22,869 nucleotides of DNA from assembly GCA_937919015.1 (NCBI GenBank), contig CALFPN010000009.1, forward strand, positions 1-22,869, given 5' to 3'. Positions 14,972 through 21,887 of the stretch are shown here, piece after piece (position 1 is the first letter of the stretch; each line of letters opens with the position of its first letter). This stretch comes from an uncultured Clostridia bacterium. GTDB taxonomy: Bacteria > Bacillota > Clostridia > Lachnospirales > Anaerotignaceae. Position numbers and translations under genes: made by a program. Below the pieces are notes generated by a model. That model was given only the letters and a program-made list of their open reading frames with translations. It made no database searches and had not been told where the DNA came from.

Positions 14972-16410
14972 TTTCGTTTCCCCTTTCTTTCTCTTTCCAG
15001 CTGTTCCATCTCACTGTTCACATCCTCCACAAAGGGATGTTTTCCCAACAGTGTTTTCTCACTGATGATACCTTTACTTTCTTTAATAATCTGCATGGTC
15101 TCCAGATCGTCGGTAATGCCGTTGGTATTCAATGTCACCAGAATCTCCTTCCAGCTCCAGTCCGTGCCATGCTCCCTGTTCCAGTCCTCCACTGCAAAGT
15201 GGAAGAATTCCTTCACAGCTCTTTTGATTTCAGGCACAATCCCGTTGATCTTTAAATAAAACATGGCATACTGGAATTTCAGTGCCACCCCGCTGGCGGC
15301 TCTACCCCAGTCGTCGCTGTCCGTATCCACACCCATGCCAAAATGGAAAATATCCCTCCGCAGCATTTTCATCCAGTCCAGTCTGCCTTCCACAGGCAGT
15401 TCCACCTGCTTCGCTTCCACACTGCCGCTGCTGTCGCTGATCTGCACCGCCTTGTTTACCTGCAGCTTCCGCGCTACCGCACTGGCCGTTTCGCCGCCGT
15501 AGCCCTGAATCACCCAGTACAGATCCACCATATCCAGCAGATTGTTGGTTCCTTCGCTGCTCACATAGTCATAGGCATCGATCAGCCCTTTCACCATCTG
15601 CAGATCCGTCATTTCCTTGTCGTTGTTCCGCAGTGGAATAAAAGGTACTCTGCCCCAACCATGCTGCATGGTTTCTCTTTCTTCCCCATCCAGCATTTCT
15701 GTCACCGTCCAGTGACCGCTTTCTCTCTCCTGCAGGAACTCTCCATCTCCGTTTTCTGTGTAATAAGTCACACTTTCTGCTGTCCACCATTCCACACGGC
15801 GTTTCGTTTTCTCTCTGCCGCCATCCAGCACCTCAATGTCGTAATACCGAATGACCTCACGGATGTCCTGCTGATATACCTCGTCATATACCACAATGAC
15901 CTCCTCTGCAGGCACGATGCAGGTTCGGAAGTTCCCCTCCTCATCGTAATATACATGGAGATATTCCACCCCCTTGTTGGCCGCCCCTGTCAGCCATTTC
16001 TGCAGCATCCCGTTGAAGTTTTCATCCGCCATTTCTGCCAATGCCTTTTCAAACGCAGGATTGCTGCCTTTCACCGTGATCGTAGGCTCCCGCCCCACCA
16101 AATAGGCCGTTTTCTGCGCCACCAGTGTATGATGGAATGGATTCACACAATGGTGATTGCTTCGGTTGGGATTGAAAAACATCTGCATGCTTTCCTCCCC
16201 GTTTTTTCCTGTTTCGGAAACAGGGCTTCTCCGAAAATCCTTCTGCAGGATGTCATGCTCCCCGCGATAATATCTCTCGCCCTCTTCCATCCTTTTTTTC
16301 CTGTCACTGTTTCTATCCTCTTGAATGATCTCTTTCAGGATTTGGCTGTCGTTCAGACGTTTTCCCGCCTCCAGCCTTGCCTGTAAAAGCTCCATTTCTG
16401 TGATAAACAA
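14968..16410 (-). CDS. Portal protein (SPP1 gp6-like)
   Basis: A 480-residue portal, the dodecameric ring through which DNA enters the head. The family pattern includes ERYYRGEHDILQKDFRRSPV, then VAQKTAYLVGREPTI, GVEYLHVYYDEEGNFRTCIV and VPFIPLRNNDKEMTDLQMVK, as in SPP1 gp6/PF05133. The start is a TTG at 16410 with AAGGAG about 9 bases upstream; the next ATG is 15 bases further in and has no such site. It lies 19 bases after the terminase gene. Confidence 0.94.
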   Translation of the reverse strand: MFITEMELLQARLEAGKRLNDSQILKEIIQEDRNSDRKKRMEEGERYYRGEHDILQKDFRRSPVSETGKNGEESMQMFFNPNRSNHHCVNPFHHTLVAQKTAYLVGREPTITVKGSNPAFEKALAEMADENFNGMLQKWLTGAANKGVEYLHVYYDEEGNFRTCIVPAEEVIVVYDEVYQQDIREVIRYYDIEVLDGGREKTKRRVEWWTAESVTYYTENGDGEFLQERESGHWTVTEMLDGEERETMQHGWGRVPFIPLRNNDKEMTDLQMVKGLIDAYDYVSSEGTNNLLDMVDLYWVIQGYGGETASAVARKLQVNKAVQISDSSGSVEAKQVELPVEGRLDWMKMLRRDIFHFGMGVDTDSDDWGRAASGVALKFQYAMFYLKINGIVPEIKRAVKEFFHFAVEDWNREHGTDWSWKEILVTLNTNGITDDLETMQIIKESKGIISEKTLLGKHPFVEDVNSEMEQLERERKGKRK

Positions 16411-16429
16411 ATTCCCCTTCTCCTTTCTT

Positions 16430-17674
16430 TCATCTGACCCTCACATGCCGCATATCATCTTCCCTGCTGTACCGCACGGCATCAATGGCATGGTTTTCCC
16501 TGTCAGGAAATGCGGCCTTCCAGCCGCCTCTCCCGTCGGTTTCATATTCGTATCCGCTAAATTCCCGTGCCGTCTCCGGACACCGTTTCGGGTCAATGAT
16601 AATTTCTTCCAAGTCCTGCAGCCATTTGATTCCATAGTAAACGCTGTCAGGCCCTTTTTTTGCCCCCACAGCCGCCACACCGTATTCCCGCATCTCCGCA
16701 ATGGATTTGGGCTCCGCGCTGTCGCAAATCACTTCCCGTCGATTCGGATTTTCCTTCCCGATCTCTTCTGCCAGCCGTCGGTTGCTCATGCCTTGGGCCC
16801 GCAGCTCATGGAAGATATACAGCCGCCGTCTTGTCCTGTCATAATGGTTCACCGTATAATGCAGTGGGTCTACGGCATATCCCCAGTCCAATCCACGGCT
16901 GATGCGGTCGAAGGAAGCGATCTCCATGTCCGTGATCTCTCTTACCGTCAGGTTGCGGAATACCTCTCCGCCGCCGCCCGTCACTTCTCCCAGATATTCA
17001 TGCCGATAGGTTTCCGGATGTCGTTTTCGTATGTATTCTGCCTCTGCCAGAAACTGGCTGCCCAGCCATTCCTCTTTCATTTCCAGATAAGTACTGTGGT
17101 GCACCAGCCGATCTCCTCTTTCCTCTGCCATTTCCTGGTTCACCCAGCTTCTTTGGTGCTTGGGCGGGTTAAAGCTGTAAAATACCCGAAATTCCTCGCC
17201 GCCCCGCATCAGGCTCTGGTTCATACTGCGAATCTCCGCCATTCCGCTGAATTCGTCGGCTTCCTCATACCAGATATATTTGGCATATCCCTTCTGAAAT
17301 TTTACCGATTTCAATTTTCTTGGGTCATCGCATCCCCGAAACAGAATCCTCTGCCCCGTTCCTTTTCGAACCAGTTCCAAAGGGCTCATCTTTCGTTCCC
17401 ATTCGTCCTCCACCCCCAAAGTCCGAAGGGCCCAGTTCATCTGCTCAAATACACTGTCCTTCAGGTTCGCCGCCACCTTTCGGATCACAACCCCATTGGC
17501 TTCTTCATCCGCAATGATCCCCAGCAATATCTCAATGGATATAAAAGAGGATTTCCCGCTGCCTCGGCCGCCCTTCAGCCAATAGTGGGTATGTTCTCCC
17601 TTGCGAATATCTCTGTGCAGTTCATAAAACCCCTTCCCGATACATCCGCTCAGCCTCGTTTCCCTGATTTTCAT
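16430..17674 (-). CDS. terL: Terminase large subunit
   Basis: A 414-residue packaging motor with ATPase and nuclease domains. The Walker A motif is GGRGSGKS at about 35-42 and the Walker B is IWYEEADEF at about 135-143. The RNase H-like nuclease carries acidic residues in RGLDWGY (D near 264), ICDSAEPKSI (D near 319) and NHAIDAVRY (D near 398), matching the usual three metal-binding positions. All catalytic motifs are intact. It overlaps terS by ATGA. It belongs to the Terminase_3/XtmB-like group. Confidence 0.97.
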   Translation of the reverse strand: MKIRETRLSGCIGKGFYELHRDIRKGEHTHYWLKGGRGSGKSSFISIEILLGIIADEEANGVVIRKVAANLKDSVFEQMNWALRTLGVEDEWERKMSPLELVRKGTGQRILFRGCDDPRKLKSVKFQKGYAKYIWYEEADEFSGMAEIRSMNQSLMRGGEEFRVFYSFNPPKHQRSWVNQEMAEERGDRLVHHSTYLEMKEEWLGSQFLAEAEYIRKRHPETYRHEYLGEVTGGGGEVFRNLTVREITDMEIASFDRISRGLDWGYAVDPLHYTVNHYDRTRRRLYIFHELRAQGMSNRRLAEEIGKENPNRREVICDSAEPKSIAEMREYGVAAVGAKKGPDSVYYGIKWLQDLEEIIIDPKRCPETAREFSGYEYETDGRGGWKAAFPDRENHAIDAVRYSREDDMRHVRVR

Positions 17675-18069
17675 GGAATATCATCCACGATGACCACACG
17701 ACATTTTTCCTTCTCCTGACCGCCTTTTTCAAACAGGCTTTCCCGCTTCCCCAGAAGTTCTGCCGCTTTCATCCTTGTTTTCAGGTCAGCATCTTCATTG
17801 TCTCTCATCACCTCTGTCAGAAAACTCAGAATCTCCTCTTTTTCCGCCGGTGTTTCTTCCTCTGCTTTCTGTGCCGCAGGTTTTTCTGCCGTCTCCTGCC
17901 CCTTCAGCCTTGCAATCTCCCGTTGTACCATCTCATTTCGCTGCATCCTTCCGATGGCTCCATAAATGTTTTGATACCCCGCCTGCTTCGCCGCTTCCAC
18001 AGGCTTCTCCCCTGCAGCAATCAGCCTGCAATATGTTTTTTGTCCTTCTGTCAGCTTTCTCTCTGCCAC
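17671..18069 (-). CDS. terS: Terminase small subunit
   Basis: The product resembles the Terminase_2 family (KLTEGQKTYCRLIAAGEKPV, then EAAKQAGYQN) with a helix-turn-helix N-terminal part and an oligomerisation region after a Pro/Glu-rich linker; it recognises DNA for packaging. I choose the GTG at 18069 because AAAGGAGG lies about 9 bases upstream and the resulting MAERKLTEGQK matches the family N-terminus; this gives 132 residues. The frame opens earlier at an ATG (18147) that overlaps the upstream stop by ATGA but lacks a ribosome binding site, and both starts remain possible. The end overlaps terL by ATGA. Confidence 0.88.
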   Translation of the reverse strand: MAERKLTEGQKTYCRLIAAGEKPVEAAKQAGYQNIYGAIGRMQRNEMVQREIARLKGQETAEKPAAQKAEEETPAEKEEILSFLTEVMRDNEDADLKTRMKAAELLGKRESLFEKGGQEKEKCRVVIVDDIP

Positions 18070-18143
18070 ATTCGCATCGCCTCCTTTCTCCACTGCACCC
18101 TTATGATAGCCTTTTCCGACTCTCACAGCGTCTCTCTTCCGTC

Positions 18144-18596
18144 TCATGCCGTCTCACGTTCTTCTACGATCATCTTTTCCAGTATCCTGTCCTGCATCCG
18201 AAACAACGTTGCCCGGCTCCGGTACATCTTTCCTCCGATATAATCAAATCCATACCCTTTCTCAAACCGCATTTGCAGAAAATTGATCTCATCCGTAGTC
18301 AACTTCTGTATCCTGCCATCGACCCATGCCTTTTCCCGCAGAATCTCCACCATCTCCATTCGCAGTCTTCTCCGCTCCTCTTCATATTCTTTCTGAATAC
18401 GTTCCAGTTCTCTCTGCCCTTTTTCCGTCTCATTCCCTTCCCATATCCTTCTCTGCATGGCATATAACCCCTGTAATTTCTTCAGTTCCTCCTCCTTCCA
18501 GTTACATTCTTCCATGGCCTGCCCCCAGTGCCGTAATCTTTCCTTCATTTCTCCCTTTTTGCCTTTCCGCTCTTCTGCGTATTCCTTTCTCCCCAA
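18144..18596 (-). CDS. Xpf-like late regulator of the phage operon
   Basis: A 150-residue basic, helical protein with a long N-terminal coiled coil (about 10-95) and a C-terminal helix-turn-helix resembling sigma region 4 (TDEINFLQMRFEKGYGFDYI, then RSRATLFRMQDRILEKM). PBSX Xpf, a sigma-like activator, occupies the same place ahead of the terminase genes, and related ArpU/RinA-type late activators exist. The start is TTG at 18596 with GAGAGGAG about 8 bases upstream. Being the first gene behind the SOS-type promoter, it could control the rest of the operon, but no internal promoter specific for it is obvious. Confidence 0.75.
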   Translation of the reverse strand: MGRKEYAEERKGKKGEMKERLRHWGQAMEECNWKEEELKKLQGLYAMQRRIWEGNETEKGQRELERIQKEYEEERRRLRMEMVEILREKAWVDGRIQKLTTDEINFLQMRFEKGYGFDYIGGKMYRSRATLFRMQDRILEKMIVEERETA

Positions 18597-18629
18597 TCTT
18601 TCACTCCTCTCTTCTCAGCAGAATATACA

Positions 18630-18646
18630 TTCTTATCAAATAAGAA
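18630..18646. repeat. Palindrome next to the LexA box
   Basis: TTCTTAT and ATAAGAA are separated by CAA and overlap the left end of the LexA box by 3 bases. It lies in the leader of the phage-like operon and could be a second operator, perhaps for the Xpf-like product, or a leader hairpin. Confidence 0.4.
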
Positions 18647-18655
18647 CTAACGTTC
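18644..18655 (-). promoter_or_regulatory. LexA (SOS) operator of the phage-like operon
   Basis: GAAC-TAAC-GTTC is a perfect inverted repeat matching the Gram-positive LexA/DinR core GAAC-N4-GTTC, flanked by A and T (AGAAC...GTTCT). It lies just downstream of the predicted promoter, about +8 to +20, where bound LexA would block transcription. DNA damage would then release the whole head-tail operon. It lacks the C and G outermost bases of the B. subtilis consensus. Confidence 0.7.
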
Positions 18656-18669
18656 TCATTTTTTATATT

Positions 18670-18697
18670 TCTATCATTTCCCTTCTCTTTCTGTCAA
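18670..18697 (-). promoter_or_regulatory. Predicted promoter of the phage-like operon
   Basis: A perfect TTGACA (18697-18692) is followed after 16 bases by GATAGA (18675-18670), preceded by TG one base upstream; the 17-base alternative ATAGAA is equally weak. The strong -35 and poor -10 suggest a tightly controllable promoter. It lies about 75 bases upstream of the Xpf-like gene and directly upstream of the LexA box. Confidence 0.6.
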
Positions 18698-18701
18698 GCC
18701 C

Positions 18702-18795
18702 AAATAAAAAAAGACCTCTGCATCATGGGTCACACTTTCAAAACCCGCTTTTTCTCCATTGGGTTCTCTCCGCATGCCTTGCAAAGGTCTTTCCG
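18702..18795 (-). terminator. Long structured terminator after the LysM gene
   Basis: On the minus strand AAAGACCTTTGCA (starting near 18791) can pair with the region ending CAGAGGTCTTT (near 18709), followed by a U run. CATG repeats next to both arms extend the stem. The roughly 50-base apical part also has pairing potential (AACCC with GGGTT; GGGT with ACCC). It separates the LysM protein gene from the phage-like operon, so the latter depends on its own promoter. Confidence 0.75.
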
Positions 18796-18806
18796 CCTCT
18801 CTCTAT

Positions 18807-19979
18807 TTACTTTTCAGGAATCCACAGCACCTGTCCCTCATAGATCATATCCGCATCCACCAATCCGTTCACATCCATGATCCGTGTCACACCACTGTTA
18901 TCCCCATAAAATTTCCTGCTGATATATCCTAAACTGTCTCCGCCTTCCACAATATATTTCTTCGTCTTTTCCTCAGTGCTTTCTGCCGTATCTGCCTGCG
19001 TCTCTGCCTTCTGCACTGCAAATACCTGCTGTACCTTCACCCCTTCGAAATCCTCTGCCAATGTCTCATAGCTGGTCTGCATAGCCACCAGCTCTGTCTC
19101 CACCGTTCGCAGCCTGTCCAAGCTCTGCATCATGGCCACCCCCAGACTCACGCAGACGACACAAAGCACACAGCTGACTACCGCCAGCAAACGATCATGC
19201 TCTTTCTTCGCCTGTTTCACTGCTGCCTCTCGCTTTTTCAACACCCTTCGAATATCCTTTGCCGCATCCATCCGTTCTTCCTGGGTCGGCTTTCTTCTGC
19301 GCCGTTCCTCCGTTTTTTCACCTTCTGCAGCAGCAGCCACCCTGCTTGTCCGCCGTTCTTCCTCTCCTTCCATTTCCTTAGGCCGCGCCAAACTGTTTTC
19401 CAGCATATATTCCTGCATTTCCCTGTTTTTGTCATAATAAATAAAATATCCTCTGGCCTGCCGCAGGCTTGTCCCTTCTTCATTGTAAATATAAAAAGTA
19501 TCCAGCTTGTCCACCGTATCCAGAACAAACAGCACCTGCCATTTCTCCCTGAAATATTCCCGATGGAAGCTTTCGTCCTTCGCCATCAAAAAAGCCCCGA
19601 ATCCGGGCTGGCAATGTACCCATCCTACAATGGACATCCCCTTGAAATAGGTCTGCATCTGTCCGCCGATATATTCCCAAGTTTCCTCGCTAAATCGCTC
19701 CACACCGTTTTCCTGCACCGTTCCTTTTCCCTGAATCGCTCCGGAAATCACTACCGTCTCCTGCCCGTTCACCACATAATGACGGCCGATCAGTGCCGCC
19801 AGTTTTTCTCTGCCGCCGCCGCTTCTGCCGTATTGGTAAAGGTATGTATAAACATAATCCTCAAGAAAGATTTTTACATTTCCTTCAATGCTCCCCATTT
19901 GCTTTACCCTCGTAGGGGAATTGAACTCTTTTTCTGTCTTGTCATATAAGTTACTGTCGCCGTCAAAATAATATTCCAT
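18807..19979 (-). CDS. Membrane LysM protein with degenerate JAB/MPN-like N-terminal domain
   Basis: This 390-residue protein has an N-terminal domain (about 1-185), an Arg/Glu-rich segment (about 200-262), one transmembrane helix (about 264-284), a short coiled coil and a C-terminal LysM domain (about 341-388; KKYIVEGGDSLGYISRKFYG to YEGQVLWIPEK). The N-terminal domain contains GWVHCQPGFGAFLMAKDE, which recalls the JAMM metalloprotease motif GWxHSHPxxxxxxSxxD, but the second His is Gln and the Ser is Met. It is therefore probably inactive, or not a true JAB domain. Topology would put the N-terminal domain in the cytoplasm and LysM outside. GGAGG precedes the ATG. It has its own promoter and terminator and is not part of the phage operon. 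Confidence 0.8.
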   Translation of the reverse strand: MEYYFDGDSNLYDKTEKEFNSPTRVKQMGSIEGNVKIFLEDYVYTYLYQYGRSGGGREKLAALIGRHYVVNGQETVVISGAIQGKGTVQENGVERFSEETWEYIGGQMQTYFKGMSIVGWVHCQPGFGAFLMAKDESFHREYFREKWQVLFVLDTVDKLDTFYIYNEEGTSLRQARGYFIYYDKNREMQEYMLENSLARPKEMEGEEERRTSRVAAAAEGEKTEERRRRKPTQEERMDAAKDIRRVLKKREAAVKQAKKEHDRLLAVVSCVLCVVCVSLGVAMMQSLDRLRTVETELVAMQTSYETLAEDFEGVKVQQVFAVQKAETQADTAESTEEKTKKYIVEGGDSLGYISRKFYGDNSGVTRIMDVNGLVDADMIYEGQVLWIPEK

Positions 19980-20026
19980 GCCGCATCCTCCTTTTGCGTG
20001 TGTTCTTTCGTCCTGTGTCTACAAAG

Positions 20027-20056
20027 ATATCACACTCTTCCCGCGTATCCTGTCAA
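20027..20056 (-). promoter_or_regulatory. Predicted promoter of the LysM protein gene
   Basis: A perfect TTGACA (20056-20051) and a weak TGATAT (20032-20027) are 18 bases apart. It lies 48 bases upstream of the gene start. The rest of the 330-base gap between this gene and cls holds the three hairpins listed separately; I see no gene there. Confidence 0.5.
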
Positions 20057-20118
20057 ACGCTGTCGCCCCATCCCCTTTTTCCTCAGCAACTTTCGCCTTT
20101 TTTCCCCAATAAAAAAAA

Positions 20119-20146
20119 GCATCCAACCTTGTAAGCAATTGGATGC
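20119..20146. repeat. Hairpin related to the structured repeats, with A-rich flank
   Basis: GCATCCAA (20119-20126) pairs with TTGGATGC (20139-20146), and the tip TTGTAAGCAA can pair further around AA. The same core (CATCCAAC...GTTGGATG with CTGCAAGCAG) is found in the repeat at 20217-20303. On the minus strand the stem is followed by a U run, so this may serve as a terminator for cls. Confidence 0.65.
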
Positions 20147-20178
20147 CTTTATATCATAATTTTACAGTGTAAGAAAGC

Positions 20179-20213
20179 ATTCGTAAGATTCCGCAAAGCG
20201 AAATCTTACGAAT
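20179..20213. repeat. Near-perfect palindrome
   Basis: ATTCGTAAGATT pairs perfectly with AATCTTACGAAT, and the loop adds CGC-AAA-GCG after one mismatch. The palindrome ends 3 bases before the structured repeat at 20217. An ATTCGTA also begins the flank of the other copy (22683), so it may belong to a larger version of that element. Confidence 0.7.
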
Positions 20214-20216
20214 ATC

Positions 20217-20303
20217 GTTGCTCCGCAACTTCTTCTGCAATAGAAAAACATCCAACCCTGCAAGCAGTTGGATGCTTTTCTATTGCAGAAGATCTTTCTC
20301 CGC
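20217..20303. repeat. Structured intergenic repeat, copy A
   Basis: The element has ends GTTGCTCCGCA and CTTTCTCCGC and an internal long hairpin: a 17-bp perfect stem (20231-20247 with 20276-20292), an inner CATCCAA/TTGGATG stem and the tip CTGC-AA-GCAG. Copy B at 22712-22799 shares both ends, the length within one base and the TGCAAGCA centre, but has different stem bases. The element lies 6 bases beyond the cls stop codon. Confidence 0.8.
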
Positions 20304-20309
20304 TTTTCG

Positions 20310-21887
20310 TCACATCAAAGGTGCCAACACCTTCAAAAACCAACCTCCCAGCCGCAAAAGGATGGTCCCCTCTTTTCTGTTCTCCAAGGTAATCTCCTGA
20401 CACTTCTCCAATGTCTCCTGAAAATCCTTCTCTATATTGATGATCTCATCCATCTGATACAAAAACGCCGCACATTCAAAATGCAGATACAGACTTCTGT
20501 AATCCAGATTGATGGTACCCACTACAGCCTTTTCATCATCGCTGGCAAATACCTTCGCATGAACAAATCCCGGCGTGTATTCGTAAATCCTTACCCCTGC
20601 CTGCAGCAATTCCCTGTAGTGGCTTTTTGCCAGAGCAAAAGCGAATTTCTTGTCAGGCACATGGGGCAGGATCAACTTTACATCGATCCCTCTTTTCGCC
20701 GCAAAACACAATGCTGTCAGCATCCTCTGGTCAATAATAAGATAGGGCGTCATAATATGCACATAGTGCTTTGCCCGGTTCAGGATATCCATATACACCA
20801 TTTCGCCGATCAGCTCATCGTCAAAGGGGCTGTCTCCATAAGGCATGACAAATCCCGTCATCTGCAGATCTCTTTTTTCCTTTTCCAGATATTTGCCGTA
20901 TTCCGGTTTTTTTTCGGAAACATGCCACATCTGCAGAAACATCATCGTCAGCCCCTGCACCCCATCCCCTTCCAGCATGACCGCTGCATCCTTCCAATGT
21001 CCATGCTTTTCCACACGGTTGATGTATTCATCACTGATGTTAATACCACCTGTAAATCCTATTTTTCCGTCAATCACCAGGATCTTTCTATGGTCACGGT
21101 TGTTGTAATGGGTCGATAAAATCGGATGAATCGGCGCATACATCTTACACTGAATGCCCTTTTTCATCAGTTCTTCAGGATATTTATAGGGCAAGTCAAA
21201 CAGCGCACAGGTGCCGTCATACATTACTCGAACTTCCACCCCTTCTGCCGCTTTTCTTTCCAAAATCTCAAGGATCTTCTCCCACATATATCCTTCCCGC
21301 AGTATAAAATATTCCATGAAGATAAATTTCTCTGCTTTTTCCAGTTCCGCCAGCATGGCTTCAAATTTATCCTCCCCCAAAGGGAAATATTTCACTCTCG
21401 TATTCTGATATACAGGAAAATTCCCGTGCTTATGCACATAAGAAGCCAGCCCCGCCGTATTTCTGTCTGCCTTCGCCAGTGCCTCCAATACCTGCGCATC
21501 CTGCTGCACAAAATCCTCTGTGCGTTTGTAAATATGCTCCAGCTTTCTTTGCAGCATCCGATATCCCGGCTGCATTTCTACAAACAGATATAATAGTCCC
21601 CCAACCACAGGTAACAGCAACGTGATAATGCTCCAGGATAATTTTATCTCAGGGCTTCCCTCTTTATTGATAATAATCAATACGATAGCCAAGGCAAAGG
21701 ACATGTAGCCCCCAAAGAAAACAGGCATATACTGTCCAAAATACCGTACCACAGTGCCAATCATAATAAACTGAACCAAAAATAGAGCGACAATCACCAT
21801 CGTTCGTCCAAATATGAGTTTCAACGCCTTTTGTTTGCCTTGCTGCAATACCTTGTTTTCTTCCTTGCCCTCCATATATTTCTTCAT
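20310..21887 (-). CDS. cls: Cardiolipin synthase (phospholipase D type)
   Basis: This 525-residue membrane enzyme joins two phosphatidylglycerol molecules to give cardiolipin and glycerol. Three hydrophobic segments occupy the N-terminus (about 29-47, 55-73 and 84-103), followed by two phospholipase D domains with intact HKD motifs: HRKILVID (about 266-273) and HAKVFASD (about 443-450). Family-type GFTGGINISDEY and GTINLDYRS follow each motif. The ATG overlaps the stop of the relQ-like gene by 4 bases (ATGA), and the ribosome binding site is weak (GGA), so its translation probably depends on the upstream gene. Confidence 0.95.
   Translation of the reverse strand: MKKYMEGKEENKVLQQGKQKALKLIFGRTMVIVALFLVQFIMIGTVVRYFGQYMPVFFGGYMSFALAIVLIIINKEGSPEIKLSWSIITLLLPVVGGLLYLFVEMQPGYRMLQRKLEHIYKRTEDFVQQDAQVLEALAKADRNTAGLASYVHKHGNFPVYQNTRVKYFPLGEDKFEAMLAELEKAEKFIFMEYFILREGYMWEKILEILERKAAEGVEVRVMYDGTCALFDLPYKYPEELMKKGIQCKMYAPIHPILSTHYNNRDHRKILVIDGKIGFTGGINISDEYINRVEKHGHWKDAAVMLEGDGVQGLTMMFLQMWHVSEKKPEYGKYLEKEKRDLQMTGFVMPYGDSPFDDELIGEMVYMDILNRAKHYVHIMTPYLIIDQRMLTALCFAAKRGIDVKLILPHVPDKKFAFALAKSHYRELLQAGVRIYEYTPGFVHAKVFASDDEKAVVGTINLDYRSLYLHFECAAFLYQMDEIINIEKDFQETLEKCQEITLENRKEGTILLRLGGWFLKVLAPLM

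Larger units (their letters stand above)
5017..18596 (-). mobile_element. Phage-derived head-tail block without lysis, integration or fibre genes
   Basis: About 13.6 kb of tightly packed minus-strand genes encode packaging, capsid and contractile-tail proteins in the general PBSX/Xkd order, led by an Xpf-like regulator. Host-type genes lie on both sides, and no integrase, recombinase, repressor, replication, holin or lysin gene is present in the window. I found no tRNA or attachment-site repeat at the borders. Every recognised reading frame is intact. The size and content fit a gene transfer agent or domesticated defective phage better than an inducible temperate phage. The identification of the individual structural genes is much firmer than this overall interpretation. 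Confidence 0.8.

Noticed and set aside
5017..18596. Interpretation as a pure tailocin (diffocin-like bacteriocin)
   Set aside because: Terminase, portal, scaffold and capsid genes are all intact, and there is no fibre gene; tailocins lose the head genes and keep fibre and lysis genes.
20206..20403. Short minus-strand frame overlapping the end of cls
   Set aside because: It is read through the repeat hairpin and cls in another frame; composition and context do not support coding.
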